From positions 4,966,001-5,030,000 of the forward strand of contig NC_056767.1 of assembly GCF_018687715.1 (NCBI RefSeq): 64,000 bases of DNA, given 5' to 3'. Position numbers and translations under genes: made by a program. Positions 11,061 through 22,990 of this stretch are shown here, in pieces (position 1 is the first letter of the stretch; each line of letters starts with the position of its first letter). Source of the stretch: Carya illinoinensis. Its lineage: Eukaryota > Streptophyta > Magnoliopsida > Fagales > Juglandaceae. The notes under the pieces were generated by a model. It was not told the DNA's origin and made no database searches. It was given only the letters and a program-made list of their open reading frames with translations.

Positions 11061-11262
11061 GCCTTCCTTAGTTTTGAATGTCGTTTTCCACTTGTCGTCA
11101 GGCTAGATTCTAATTTGGTGATATCCAATTTGCAAATCAATTTTTAAGAAAATGTTGGACCTTGCAAGCATATCCAACATATCAATCAATCAAGGAATGA
11201 GAAAACGGTATTTTATTGTGATTGTGTTGATGGCGTGACTGTCCACGCACATCCTCTAGCTC

Positions 11263-11559
11263 CTATCTTTCTTTGGGGTGAGCAATTATAGTGCACAGAC
11301 TCATGCTTTCTCTGATCATGCCCTTTCGGATGAGCTCCTTAACTTGGTTTTGTAGTATCTGATGCTCATTTGGACTCATGCTATAGTGTGGAAGGTTTGG
11401 TAGACCTTCTCTTAGAACCAAGTCTATGTGATGCTGAATGTCTCTCATGGGTGGGAGCCCATCTAGCAATTCTTGTGGAATGATGTCCTCAAATTTGGCC
11501 ATAAGGCATTTCACTTGTGGGGGTATGTCAATTGACTCAACCATACTCCTCCCTTTCAC
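11263..11559 (-). pseudogene. Reverse transcriptase N-terminal region of gypsy pol
   Basis: This 98-codon frame contains KFEDIIPQELLDGLPPMRDI, then IDLVLREGLPNLPHYSMSPN and KELIRKGMIRESMS. It is the linker and fingers region that starts plant gypsy reverse transcriptases (usual form: elppGLPPxRDIxHxID, then LIxKGxIRpS). A frame change separates it from the palm. Confidence 0.85.
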
Positions 11560-11708
11560 TACTAGGGTTCATGCTTGCCTTACTTCCTTGACATGCTCCA
11601 TGAATTGAGCTTTAGTTACAGTTAGAAATGTACCTTTGTTTTTTTTAGTGCATCTATTGAATCATTACCCTTTTCTCCTACAGGTACCAACACTATTTTT
11701 GGCCCACA

Positions 11709-12107
11709 CTACCAAAATGAATAAACATTATCATGTCCCTTATAAGTGGAATCCACATCAAATTGGCATGGTCGACCGAGCAGTATATGACAAACATCCA
11801 TCTCTACGTCATCACATATTGCCTCATCTTTATAGAATTTCCCTATAGAGAAAGGGATACGACATAGGTTATTTATCTGTGTTTCAGCTCCTTTTCGGGT
11901 CCAGCTAATCTTATAGGCTAGTGGATGTTTCTCAGTCTTCAATTCTAGTGCATTCACAAGGGCCTTTGACATGATAGTCTTGCAGCTACTGCTGTCTATG
12001 ATCACATTACACTTTTTTTTTTTTACAGTGCAATGAGTCTTGAGGATAGAATGCCTTGGTTTTCCTCCTCGAGTTTTGGGGCCAACATCACTCTCTGGAT
12101 GACACAA
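11709..12107 (-). pseudogene. Retropepsin-like aspartic protease of the gypsy element
   Basis: The 132-codon frame holds NVIIDSSSCKTIMSKALVNA, the flap-side segment LCRIPFSIGKFYKDEAICDD, and then CHILLGRPCQFDVDSTYKGH. That is the order found in gypsy proteases, which cut the polyprotein. The active-site triad normally reads D-S-G or D-G-G; here it is D-S-S, a Gly-to-Ser change that probably inactivates the enzyme. It lies between the gag zinc knuckle and the reverse transcriptase, as expected. Confidence 0.8.
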
Positions 12108-12226
12108 TTTACTGGTTCTTCTTCATCACTTACTACGAACTCCTTTGCTTCTTCATCCCCAATGCCTTCTTTCTCTTCTAGATCCCCTTCCTCTTATTCG
12201 ATGACATGTACTGGATGTCGTGTAGG

Positions 12227-13300
12227 GCACTCATTGGAACAGTGTCCAAGTTGATTGCATCAAAAACACTTTCCCATTATAGGCGTGGTGTAACGATCAT
12301 TGTTAGTACTACCTCTTTGCGTCATTGAGGTGGTTGGTGTCTTCAAGATTTGGTTGTTGTTGCTCCCTTTATAAGGCTGACTAGACGAGGGTGACTGTGA
12401 ATTATTTGGTCGAGAGTGTTGGTCAACACTCCTGGTTTGCTGGGTGAATGTTGATGTTCTTGGTAGTGGTCGAGACAATGACATCTCAATTATTATAGTT
12501 AAATTGACAGCTTCAAATAAGGTCCAAACGTTGTGCAACGAGACTTTATCTTGGATGGCTAAGTGTAAAGCCCCAATGTACCTTGCAATCTGCTACCCTT
12601 TAGTTTCTGAGAGATTGTTTCGAGAGTTCAATTGGTAGAACCGTAGAAGTCCTTTGTGTAGTCGTTGATAGCCCTCGTCCCTTGCCTACAGTTATAATAT
12701 TGTTAGTATAGGATCTACTCATAATCTGGAGGGAGGAATCTAGCCCTTATCAATCGTTTCATCTTTGGCCATGCACGTACTGGTTGCTTGCCTTGACTCC
12801 TCTTGTTATTTTGCATTTGTTTCGACCAGGCTGATGCACCCTCCTGTAGCTAGTCATGGACTTCACTTGACGTGTCTTAGGGAACTGCATATAATCAAAG
12901 AAGTTTTCTACTTCTAGCAACCAATTGAGAAAATTTTCAACATGAAGGTGGCCATTTAAAACATGGAAAATCAATTGTAATCTGGAAACTATTATTTTGG
13001 TTTGGAGCCCTTCGATTACCTTGTCTCTCTCCACCGAAGCCTTCAAACTCTTGATCACTAGATGAGTCATCAGGTACTTGGTTCTGGGTATGAAACCACG
13101 GCCTACACCAAGGTGATCCTGACCCCTTTTATTCTCTTGATTTTTGTCATGATCAACATGAACATTAGTGATGACCCTCTGAATCTCCTGTGATATTCTT
13201 TCAATCCCTTCAAATTGTTGTTAGTTTTGTTGGTTTTGTGACTGGACAACTGCCCAAAGGGCTTGCAGTCCACGCTTTTCACCATGGGGGTGGCTACTTT
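12227..13300 (-). pseudogene. gag region of the gypsy element, with zinc knuckle
   Basis: Minus-strand pieces include a matrix/capsid-like segment with FLNWLLEVENFFDYMQFP (12759-13070) and a Ser/Thr/Gln-rich linker (12260-12538). A CCHC zinc knuckle with the spacing C-x2-C-x4-H-x4-C lies at 12227-12268. An in-frame TGA falls between the first two cysteines. Gag would coat the RNA in the virus-like particle; this copy is broken in several places. Confidence 0.75.
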
Positions 13301-13330
13301 CCTCCCTTGCCGTCGAGCTAGCGCAACCTT

Positions 13331-13343
13331 CCTTTGATGCCAA
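13331..13343 (-). other. Primer-binding site of the gypsy element
   Basis: The minus strand reads TTGGCATCAAAGG one base inside the 5' LTR. It resembles the initiator-Met-tRNA primer site TGGTATCAGAG with a few changes. Confidence 0.6.
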
Positions 13344-13344
13344 A

Positions 13345-13726
13345 TGGAAGAGTAAGGTTTGCAAAGAAGAACGGTGTCTTTCTTGCTTAATGTGAATCAA
13401 CAACTTTTATTAAAAAATTTTCCAATAAGATGTTTAAAATAAAAAAGAAAAAAGAAACAACTCCTATTTTAGATGCGGACATTTTTTAAGAGGGGATTTT
13501 TTGACCTAGAAAGAAAAGCTAATCAAATAGAGGGTAAATCGGCCAAAACAGGACAGCAAATCAATTAAGGTTGCTGTCAAACAATCAAACATTGAAATAA
13601 AGCTACTAAAGGAAACTAATTATTAAGGTTGCCTTGCTGGTACTGATAACCCAAAAATTTTCTACGGCTTGATAATTTTCTAGAATTGATTCCTATCAAT
13701 TATCACGTAAACTAGCGTTCACATTG
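13345..13726 (-). repeat. 5' LTR of the gypsy element
   Basis: It is the partner of 8625-8975. Compared with that copy it carries an extra A-rich tract (about 13428-13455) and scattered substitutions. Its distal end is blurred (GTTCACATTGA against GTCCTGCATCA), so the right border is good to a few bases only. Confidence 0.8.
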
Positions 13727-14761
13727 AAAAGTTTAATCTAAGAAAAGTAGACTATGCTTGATTAGTGAGGTGATGTAATATCAGTTGAAACTATCTTATT
13801 ACTATTATCATTGATTATTATTTATAAATTATTTATTATTATTTTTATTACTAATTATTAATTTTTAATCCCATTTCCAAATTATTAATCTCGTTGCAAA
13901 TTTTGAGGGTCGATCCCTGTCGTAACCTTAAGAGAGAAAAAAAAAAAGACAAAACTGAATTTTGGTATTCATTAAATGAATAACCATAAATTCGGCCGTT
14001 CTACAGTATCCGTAAGACAGCTAGGAAACTTGCATGTCCTTCGGTTGAAATTTGTGGATTTCCACGACCAAGAACATCAGACAGCTTTGTGCCCTCTACC
14101 TAAAAGGAGTAAATAAAATAAAATAAAATAAAGGAAAAAAGAAAAAAAAAAAGCACTAAGACGCGTTAATTAAAAACTATTTTTTGCTATTATTAGTTAA
14201 AACTATATAAAAAAAATTAAAAAATTTAAATGTGCAGTGAAAAAAAAGGTAATACTAGTGGTTTATAAGTTGAGAAATGCTTTATGTCTTGATAAAGTGT
14301 CCTGATAATTTTTTTTATTTAATGATTAAAAAAATATTTTTCAATAATGTTGTTAATATTTTTTAGAGGAATATTTAAGAATATAAAAAAAAAAAATACA
14401 AAAAATAATTTTTTTAATGCTTCTCAGGCTGCTGTACCACTGCTCTTATAAGCTTTTATATTTTCAAGTTTAATATCATTCACTTTACTTAAATCATAAA
14501 ATTTGATTTATAAAATTATATTACATAAAAGTGCGTGGTGAGATTTGGACTGATTTAGTGATATTATCTTATGATTTAATTATTATAATTTTTTAAAATT
14601 TTAAATAAAGTCTAATAAATAGTTGAATTTTTTAAATCTTAAAATAAAAATAATATTTTACTTATCTTTCGTCCCATTTTATTTCAAATCCAACTTATAC
14701 TCGTTCAATAACAAGAGATAATGAAACGAGAAAGAAAGGACGAAGAGAAATATCTATAATC
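13727..14761. other. Upstream region of the KNOX gene
   Basis: No coding sequence is seen. 14300-14420 resembles the MITE family preserved at 40332-40580. 14560-14700 carries a reverse family A fragment. The remainder is candidate distal promoter for the KNOX gene that follows; I could not assign binding sites with confidence. Confidence 0.4.
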
Positions 14762-14782
14762 TATATATATATATATATATAT
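14762..14782 (+). promoter_or_regulatory. (TA)n run, possible TATA region of the KNOX gene
   Basis: About ten TA repeats are followed by CTCATTCTCTAGCTTC, a pyrimidine-rich sequence suitable for transcription start. This would give a 5' leader of about 450 bp. Several short upstream ATGs exist in that leader (for example at 15065, an eight-codon frame). A GTAAGT word at 15083 leaves open a leader intron. Confidence 0.35.
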
Positions 14783-15245
14783 TTGCCTCATTCTCTAGCT
14801 TCTTTTGCTTTTTGTAATTTTCAAATATATTGTTTTCTTTGAGAAAGTCTTGTCAAGTGTCCAGTTCCCACGCACCATCCGAGAAACGGAGCGGTCGCCG
14901 GCACTCCGGCTATGCAACCCGCCGTTCTTCTTTCCCGCATCATGTCTTCCGACTTGTTCCCTCTGCTTCTTTAGTATGCCCAAATCCTGGTGCAACATCA
15001 ATTCAAGGCTTCTCTGAACTAACACTTGCTGCTAACTTTCATTCCTAATTTGTTTTTCACGGCCATGACTTTATGTCCTTTGTGTAAGTGACAGACTACA
15101 GGGAACCCAAATCATGGTTGCTTGCTTTGGATATCCACTGCTTGCTATCCTAATCATCTAGGGTTTCCTTTTTAGGGTTTTACGACCATTTTCTTTGCTT
15201 CCCACAATATTTTTACTGGTTTTTTTCATCTGGGTTGGCTGAGGA

Positions 15246-18200
15246 ATGGAGGAATATAACAATCATCTTAATGAGAATTCAGCTCAAAGGGGTAATTTCT
15301 TGTACGCTTCACCGGTTCTTGCAGCGAGTTCTTCTGGTTATGGGAGAACAAGCGGTGGATCAAACGTGAGCAGTGATCAGCAGACCCAGATGCATATCAA
15401 CACCTTTCCTCTTCAATCCGGCGGAGAGTGTTATCAATCAGAAGTACACCCAATTGTGAAGACCGAAAACAGCGGTGCCCATCATTTACAGACATTCCAT
15501 TACCATCTGATGAGGGGGCACCAAGCTGGAGTTCAGCAACAAGAAGAAGGCCGGAATGAGAACTCCAGTACTGATGTTGAGGCTATTAAAGCCAAAATCT
15601 TCGCCCACCCTCAGTACTCTAATCTCTTGGAAGCTTATATGGATTGCCAAAAGGTGTTTATCCTCCACATATTTAGTAGAAGATGAACTTTTTGGAGGAA
15701 AATACGTAGAAGATTGACCGTCTTTCTCTGATCTCTTGGTGCTTTATAAATAGGTCGGCGCTCCGCCCGAAATGGTGGCTCGGCTCTCAGCTGCTCGCGA
15801 GGAGTTTGAGTCGCGGCAACGATCTTCAGTGTCTTCCAGAGAGGCTGGAAAGGACCCAGAACTCGATCAGTTCATGGTGATTCCTTTACACTTCATTAAT
15901 TAATTGGCTCTATCATTTCTCTTTGTTCATTAGTTTGGATAAACAATTTTCTGTCTCTCTTGTGGTCACTCCCCCAATAATATCTGACAACATTTGGGAT
16001 GGGTAATCAGGAAGCCTATTATGACATGCTGGTGAAATATCGGGATGAACTAAGCAGACCTATTCAAGAAGCAATGGATTTCATGCGTAGGATTGAAACT
16101 CAGCTTAACATGCTTTGCAATGGCGCCTTGCGGATCTTCCCCTCTGGTATTCTTCCATACATACATATATACAATATAATATATTTTATCCCAGCAAATT
16201 AGATATATCTACGTATTTTGTGCATACAGGTAGCTAGCTTTTCTATTTACTGCAGAATCGTCTTCTCAGAGAGAAATGACTCAGTAGGGGTCACTTCTTG
16301 TCGACCATACGGAACTTTGACCAGATTACACGTTCCAATAGTACTGAAGGGGATCAAGACCCACGAAAGAGAAGGACATAGACAATTACCTTGTTGCGAT
16401 CGAGTTGCTTAGAAAAACCCTAATCATGAGAGGGATCTGTTTTGGGCATTTTATGCACCTAGGAAAAACCCACATAAAGTCAATCTAAAAAAAAAGAAGT
16501 AGAAAAATCCACATAAAACGAGGAAAGACAAAGCGCAATCGTATGGTAGTTTAAAGAATGATGAACCACGAACATATGCATCGATCTGAAACGAGTTAGC
16601 TTTACACAGTGTGTATCGCGACAAATTATTCTTTTTAGAGTTTCTTGCCGAAATCTAGGCTAGCTCTTATCTTCATCTGCTTTGTAAATCTGACCCGTAT
16701 TCTGTAGGTCTACGTGATAAACGAACATCTCGAGATCGTTCTTGTTGTCATTTCCATGATTCTGTATTTTATTTTTTCATTTATACTAAGCCCAAAAGGA
16801 AAATAACATAGGATTCTGTTCAATTCATTGCTACCCTTGTGTGGCTTGTACGTCTTGTCAGAAAATATAATTTTTTTTACTGATGTCGATGTATTATATA
16901 TTTATATTTATTTCTTTTTCGCCCATTCACAAATCCAGGATTTGTTTTTCTTTCTTTGCCCAGATTAATCATATAAACTAAGGGGGATAAATGATTACTC
17001 CCACCATTATTGTTAGTATTTTAATGTTGTTTTTGCTTTTCATTATTGTTGGACTGTGGCCTGTGCATGGTGTTGTGTTTTTGTCGGGCGTAGCTTCTGA
17101 GGAATGAACCCGGCCGGTATTAACTATACTTGGGAGGACATACACATTCCTCCTCGATCTCTTCTAATCAGAAATCTATGGCTGCTTTTTTTTGCCCTTG
17201 TCCTTCCTCTGACTGAATGTTTCATGCATTCCGTGAAAGCATGCCACCACGAACATGGGTTTCATCTTGATTGGTTGATTTGTTTTGTTCGTTCCTATTT
17301 GCTTTTTCGAATTTAGTTCCATTTGATTTAAGAAAATATGTTTTCTGTGATGGATTGATCACCCCAAGGAAAAGATGTTTTTGGTCCCTAGCTCATATAT
17401 GGATGTTTCCATGCTAGTCCTAATCTATTCTAAAGACCCTTGATTGCTTAAATCCGAATGGTTTTGGTACATGGATCATCCTAACGGCGGCTATTGTAAG
17501 TTGTGGATGTGGGTACAATAACTATAAATGTGAATTTTGAGGTTCTATGTTGGTGGGCATGATCGATCACAGTTTCAGCTAGCTCACATATTTTGGAAGT
17601 ATAAATGTATATATCTACTGAGAGGATGATCAATGGCTTCCTGAATCATACTAATTATTACTTCTTAAGGACCTGTAAAAGATTGTTGAAATTGATCACG
17701 ATGCTAATATTTTCACAAACTTGGTAACGTGTTAGGCAAATGCATGCATAGTATATTCCTCCTAAGTTCATGCTAATTTGAAGGTCAAGAAACTAGCTCA
17801 ATCAGTATTTGTTTTTAGCAAGTGGTAGAACTTTCCTGACTTACAAGTGGTCACTCATGTCCAAAGAAAGTGCCACTAATTAGTCTATAAAATAAACATT
17901 AGTGCTACTTTTCTATATTGATAATAATAATTCCAAAGGCTAAGTTCCATATTTTGGCGTTTTTATCTCTATTTCTGGTTGTTGCCAAAGCATCATGTAT
18001 ATCAGTTTTAACATTTTACTCAATTAATTTTTGTGCCCTTATTATTTTAAGCTTCTCTTTTTCTGTTCTTGCCGATGCCTTGGTCTTTGGTTTGGAAAAT
18101 GTTATTTATACTTATAATTTTACGCGCATGACTATATGTACTGACTTGTCAGTTAAGGTGAAGATTTTGAATTTTACATTTAAAATTCGAATTAAAATAA

Positions 18201-21200
18201 CCAAAAACTGATAAAATGGGGAGGATACCCAATACGTATAATATTGTACATATATGTAGCACCACTCCTTTGATAAATTAAAGTACTCGACTTATAAATG
18301 TTTGTTATTGCTTTTATTTGTACTCCATTGCCCACTTTGGATCTTGTAGCTTCGATCTGTAATTCCTCAGTTTTATTGGGCAGAAAAGCTCAAGTTTCGA
18401 GGTTGTGATTTCAAGTTTTTTTGGTCGTATTGAGGTCGAGAATGCCATGTCTTCTAGGGGAATGTGGTTCGTTTCAAAGCATCATTAATATGGGTGCTAT
18501 CAGCCCTATACAGGCTGTTAGCCACCCCTCCCACACCTTATTTCCACCTAGGGTGGCTAAATTTGACCCTAGCACTATGTCCCTACCCATAGTTCTAACC
18601 ATAATATTCGCTTGCTGGGCCAGTGGATTGAGGACACCGCCTTTTACCACCCCGTCCAACAACCAATTCTTCATAAAAATCGTAAATACATTAGAAAAGT
18701 CGCACAAGATTGCAATAACATAAAACTAACAAGAAACTTCATATCTGTGCATAGATCTTCAAATTTGTGCATAGAAACACAGATCCACACTCATGATAAT
18801 GACCCACAATGGCCTACGGTCATGATTGTGGCTCATAAATCCCACAGACCCACGGTCACGACCATGGGTCATAAAACTTGTAGATCTAAGGTTGTAGGTT
18901 GTTGGTCTTAAAGCTCGTAGAACCACGGTCTTTAACTTACAGATCTACGACAATGATTAGAGTCTTAGGTTGTGCTTGGCTGTGGGTGGAGAAAAAGAAG
19001 CGGGTTGATAGGGAGAAAAAGAAGAAGAGAAAATGAGGTGAAAGAAGAAGAAAAAAGAAAGAGGAGGAAGTATAATAGGTTAACCGTGAGAGGTGTTGGC
19101 GTGAGTGGAAGGGGAAGAAGAGAAGAGAAGAGACGGGAGAGGAGAGGAAGGCAGGTGGAGGAGAAAATGATGTGGGAGAGAAAAATAAGTATATATATAG
19201 AGAAATGTTTTAGCCACAAAGAGATCACACAAAAATAAATTCACAAATTGACGTGGCTTGATATGGTACACTAGATAATAAAACTATTTTTATTATAAAG
19301 TAGATCTAACATATCACATCAAATCAAAATCAGATTGTAAGTTTATATATATCATGCGGGTGGTTGAAATTCCGAGAACCCACCCGGCCTCAGCCTTGTC
19401 TGCATATGTATGATTTAGTTAGAAACCCATTCACACCTGTATTGCGGGCTGTCCCCTAACAAGATGTGCGGATTGGATGGGTGGCCGGGCTGGTTTAGGG
19501 GGCCTGCCACCCACCCCTAATCATTAATTTAGTTTTCAAGTTCATATGGTAATTGTTAGTGAATAACAGGTTGGATACAATTTTAAAAGACTAGGTTTGG
19601 TTTGGTAAGTGAGTTGAAAATTTTGAATTTTAAGATAAAATATGAAAATATAATATTATATTTTAATATTATTATTATTTTGGGATTTGAAAAAGTTAAG
19701 AAAAAGTTAAATTATTTATTATATTTTATATGAGGATTTGGGAAAGTTGTAATGATGAGATAGAATTTTGAGTTTAAGATGAAAATTTTGTGTTGCCAAA
19801 CCGAACCTAAATGGCTGGCCGTCCTAAGTCATATATAGTTTGTGTGATGGACACACGAGACATTATTTCAGTGTTAATGTCTCAGTGTTGTTCAATAATG
19901 GATGTTATGCATTGTGAGGGGAAGAAATGGAAATAAGTTGCCCTTCAAAAGTAGCGTTCTAGTAATGGGATTAACGATTAATGCCGAATTCTTCTAAATA
20001 GGCATATCTATCAAACCGAACATTTGTAGGTTTTTTCCTTTTTCATTGGATCGTTTGAGATTCTCAAAATCATCTATTTTAATTCGTGTAGTGGCACCAA
20101 AAGGACATGTTGGCATACACTGAGAGTTAAAGAGTTTGCAAATGGGATGTAGCCCAAGTGGCACTTCCACTGCTAACTGCTAACTGCTCGGATATTGTTA
20201 TGGATGGTTTCCGTGTCCAATATCTCATATTGATATTTTCATCTTTATTATTTTCTTAATCATTATCATTTTTTTCATGCTCTTATGTGGTATTAAGTAT
20301 CTAGCTTTCCAATAATTTGATTTCAGATTAAAGGATAATGCAAGGATAATGGTTAAAAGAATGACACAGCACTTCAGCTTTTGAACATATATTACGGAAT
20401 GTTTGATGTAATTTGTTAGATCTTGAAAAATCGTGTAAAACTAATACGCATATAGAATTTCTTCCAAATGGAGATTCATAATTGTGTGATCTTCTTTCTT
20501 TAATGAAGTATTTCTTGCTGTAATTATGTTAGATTACTTGGAGCAAAGAAACATTACCTGCCTTGCGAGCTGTAAGGAATTGGTTATCTGCACAATCCCA
20601 TTAATGTAACTATTTGCAAATTGATGTTTTTAAAAGAGTAACGCTATTACTCCATATTTCAATTCCTATTTTCATCTTATTATGTAAGATGTGAAATATT
20701 TATCATCATTAGATGATAAAAAATATCAAATAAAGCATCATCTAATGGTTATAAATATGTCACATCCAGTCTAATTTGAGTATTCAAATTAGAGTGGCAA
20801 ACAATTTATCTCTTTCTTTATTTTCTTTTTCATTTTTAAAGGGAGAAAATTACTCGGGAGAATGGTTCCTCCCATCGTTCTTTCTTTTATTTATTTATCA
20901 TGTGCATGTATTTTTTGTATTCATCAACTTCAGAAAATATTATGAAGATGGGATACATGGCAATCCTCTAGGACCAATTATGAAAAAAATATGGTGGATT
21001 ATCATTGCATGAAATATAACTTTCCAATTTTTACATTTCCATGTGATAGATCATGAGAAGTGTGAAGGTATGGGCTCATCCGAAGATGATCAAGATAATA
21101 GCGCAGGAGAAGCAGAAGTTCCTGAGATTGATCCACGTGCTGAAGACCGTGAACTTAAGAATCACCTATTGAGGAAGTATAGTGGTTACTTAAGCAGCCT

Positions 21201-21762
21201 CAAGCAAGAGCTTTCCAAGAAAAAGAAGAAAGGAAAACTACCCAAAGAAGCCAGACAAAAGCTGCTTAGTTGGTGGGAGTTGCACTACAAATGGCCTTAC
21301 CCTTCGGTATGCATAATCCTGGCCTTAAAAATGAATTAGAACTATTCTCATAGTTTTTCAACACCCCGTGCAAGAAATTTCGTTCTTCATTCTAGATCTT
21401 GTCATCTTCAATCACATATGCTGATGTGGAACATTTTAAGTAGCTGTCATTGTGATTGAGAACGAACGGTATCATTATTTTTGCAGTAATTTGGATCTCA
21501 AGCAACTATAAAAATTGCATGACAGTATGGTTTTTTTTCTCTATTATTAAACGCGCAGGAGACAGAGAAGGTAGCATTGGCTGAGTCAACTGGTTTGGAC
21601 CAGAAGCAAATAAATAATTGGTTCATAAACCAGAGAAAACGGCACTGGAAACCTTCTGAAGATATGCAGTTTATGGTAATGGATGGGCTACATCCACAAA
21701 ATGCCGCTCTCTACATGGATAGTCACTACATGGGTGATGGCCATTACCGTTTAGGACATTGA
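15246..21762 (+). CDS. KNAT1: Class I KNOX homeodomain transcription factor, KNAT1/BREVIPEDICELLUS-like
   Basis: Five exons join in frame: 15246-15653, 15754-15876, 16011-16146, 21050-21306 and 21559-21762. All junctions are GT-AG and the product is 375 aa. The protein starts MEEYNNHL, like BREVIPEDICELLUS. It has KNOX1 (about 112-155, [20 protein letters not shown] across intron 1), KNOX2 (about 173-217, [20 protein letters not shown]), ELK (257-277) and a three-amino-acid-loop homeodomain (about 278-341, with KWPYPS in the loop and [10 protein letters not shown] in helix 3). The C-terminus [11 protein letters not shown] is the KNAT1-type ending, which separates it from STM and KNAT2/6. Family members act in the nucleus, pairing with BELL homeodomain proteins, and maintain meristems and pattern internodes, pedicels and vascular cambium. 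No stops or frameshifts are seen, so the gene looks functional. The third intron is 4.9 kb. Confidence 0.95.
18421..19510. mobile_element. hAT-like non-autonomous element or composite
   Basis: It contains GGTGGCTAAATTTGACCC near 18552, repeated phrases around ACGGTCATGATTGTGG / ACGGTCACGACCATGG (18810-18870), a purine-rich block (18985-19190), and CTGCCACCCACCCCTAATC at the right end. Such GGGGTGG-type ends are common in plant hAT derivatives. Borders are approximate, no transposase is present, and two unrelated insertions may be joined. Confidence 0.35.
19595..19810 (+). repeat. Family A repeat inside the KNOX intron
   Basis: It starts GGTTTGGTTTGGTAAGTGAG and ends TTGCCAAACCGAACC, so the ends are inverted. 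The core TTAAATTATTTATTATATTT is shared with the copies at 3400, 29800 and 37215. It is one of the clearest copies for defining the family's ends. Confidence 0.65.
20130..20235 (+). mobile_element. Possible SINE fragment
   Basis: GTAGCCCAAGTGGCA (20148-20162) looks like a polymerase III A box of plant SINEs. GGTTTCCGTGTCC about 45 bp further could be a degraded B box. No tail or target duplication was seen. Confidence 0.3.
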
Positions 21763-22990
21763 GTCCTAAAATCACTCGCATATATAGTGATTGTCGAAGT
21801 TGTTGAGAACTGTCTTGTAATAATGCAGAGTCTGAATTAAGACATCAGTATAATTAGCTAAAGCTAGTCGGTACCAGAATTGAGCAATGTTCTGATATTT
21901 TTTAGGAGGAATTCCATCACTGCACTGCAATTTAGTGAAAGCTATAGTCCTTATGCGGTGATGACGACATTCAAGTTGGGCTGCAGAGATGTCATGTCAT
22001 TGCGCCAATTTACATCAATCTGGGACGTTTTGAATTGTTTTCTGTGTCCGATCATGGAGGAACCGGAGCTCTCTCTTGTATTTTAATTTACTGTACGTGT
22101 GCTTCTAGTTAAGGGGAGATGGTAATTGCTGGGAGAAACATTTTATTTAGTCTTTACTTTTAGCATGGAAGATCTGTACTTCAAACTTGTTCAAATCTGT
22201 AACGGCAACTACTTAATTGCTGGTAAATGTATATATAGTAAGACGAAACTGATCAATATGATGTTAATGGGGGTGTAATATTATTTATCCGTTTTTTCCA
22301 GTCCTTTATGTTTTTTTGGCTTGCAAATAGGATCTTCAAGTAGACCCGTAGCTCGTGTGATACTTTGCTTTGTGCTTCTTGTACGCAAGGGTTTTTTACC
22401 CCACCCAAGGCACATTTTATATGTATTAAACATAGGTCAGAAGATAAGCAAGGAGTGGAAGATCCTGATATACAGCCCATCACAGTCAATACAGCACCAA
22501 TAGAAAGAAGAATATTAACTTAAAAAATGGTTATGAGATCGGTCAAATGATCCCTGCCCACCCCGGGAGCCGCCAATTGCGGTTTTTGTGCAATTCAACT
22601 TGTGGACTGTGTTGTCTTGGCATGGAGCCGCAGCGATTGGGATGCACTGTATCTCGTTGTTTTAAGTTGGTTGATGAAGAACTCTGAGTGCAATGGGGCA
22701 ATGCGTGTAAAGATTTGGACATCAGAAAAAAGCCATTTTCAAGTTTTGGAGTAAAAGACAGAAAACTGAAAAGTAAACACTGGACGTGGAATGACTTGGG
22801 TAAGTGGCAGTGGGTCGGTGGTCAACAATAGAGAGGGAATTGAAAAGTCTGGATCTAGGAGGGTTTCAGTCTAGGTTTGGTAGGATTTGCTCAAGTTTTT
22901 TGCATGCAGGGGATTGACAAGATTTTAATTTTGAGCATGCTGCAAAGTTATTCAAATCTGCAAACTTATCTCTGTTTAGTCTCTTTTTTC
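21763..22990 (+). other. 3' flank of the KNOX gene, no further gene seen
   Basis: The first few hundred bases are likely the 3' untranslated region; no polyadenylation site can be fixed. Open frames at 21880-22086 and 22321-22503 lack domains. CACCCCGGGAGCCGCCAATT near 22560 is a short GC-rich patch. Confidence 0.4.

Larger units (their letters stand above)
8625..13726 (-). mobile_element. Ty3/gypsy LTR retrotransposon, complete in outline but decayed
   Basis: Two similar LTRs (8625-8975 and 13345-13726) flank gag, protease, reverse transcriptase, RNase H and integrase remnants. All are on the minus strand and in that order, which defines Ty3/gypsy. A primer-binding site and a polypurine tract sit at the expected places inside the LTRs. 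Its length of about 5.1 kb with LTRs near 0.35-0.39 kb is compact, as in Reina-type elements, but the clade was not proven. Stops, frameshifts and lost catalytic residues show that it is inactive. I saw no clear target duplication, and the two LTRs differ by many substitutions and at least one indel of roughly 20-30 bp, so the insertion is old. Confidence 0.88.
16147..21049 (+). other. Intron 3 of the KNOX gene, 4.9 kb, with transposon insertions
   Basis: The intron starts GTATTC and ends GTGATAG, splitting the codon for Asp223 just before the ELK domain. The long intron at this place is a family feature. It holds a hAT-like segment (18421-19510), a family A repeat (19595-19810) and a SINE-like stretch (20130-20235). 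The first 2.2 kb (16150-18400) lacks obvious repeats and is where conserved regulatory sequence could sit. Open frames inside it do not resemble proteins. Confidence 0.85.

Noticed and set aside
18965..19271. Long open frames on both strands
   Set aside because: They cover a purine-rich tract inside the KNOX intron, where biased composition keeps stops away; the products are simple Arg/Glu or Ser/Leu runs.
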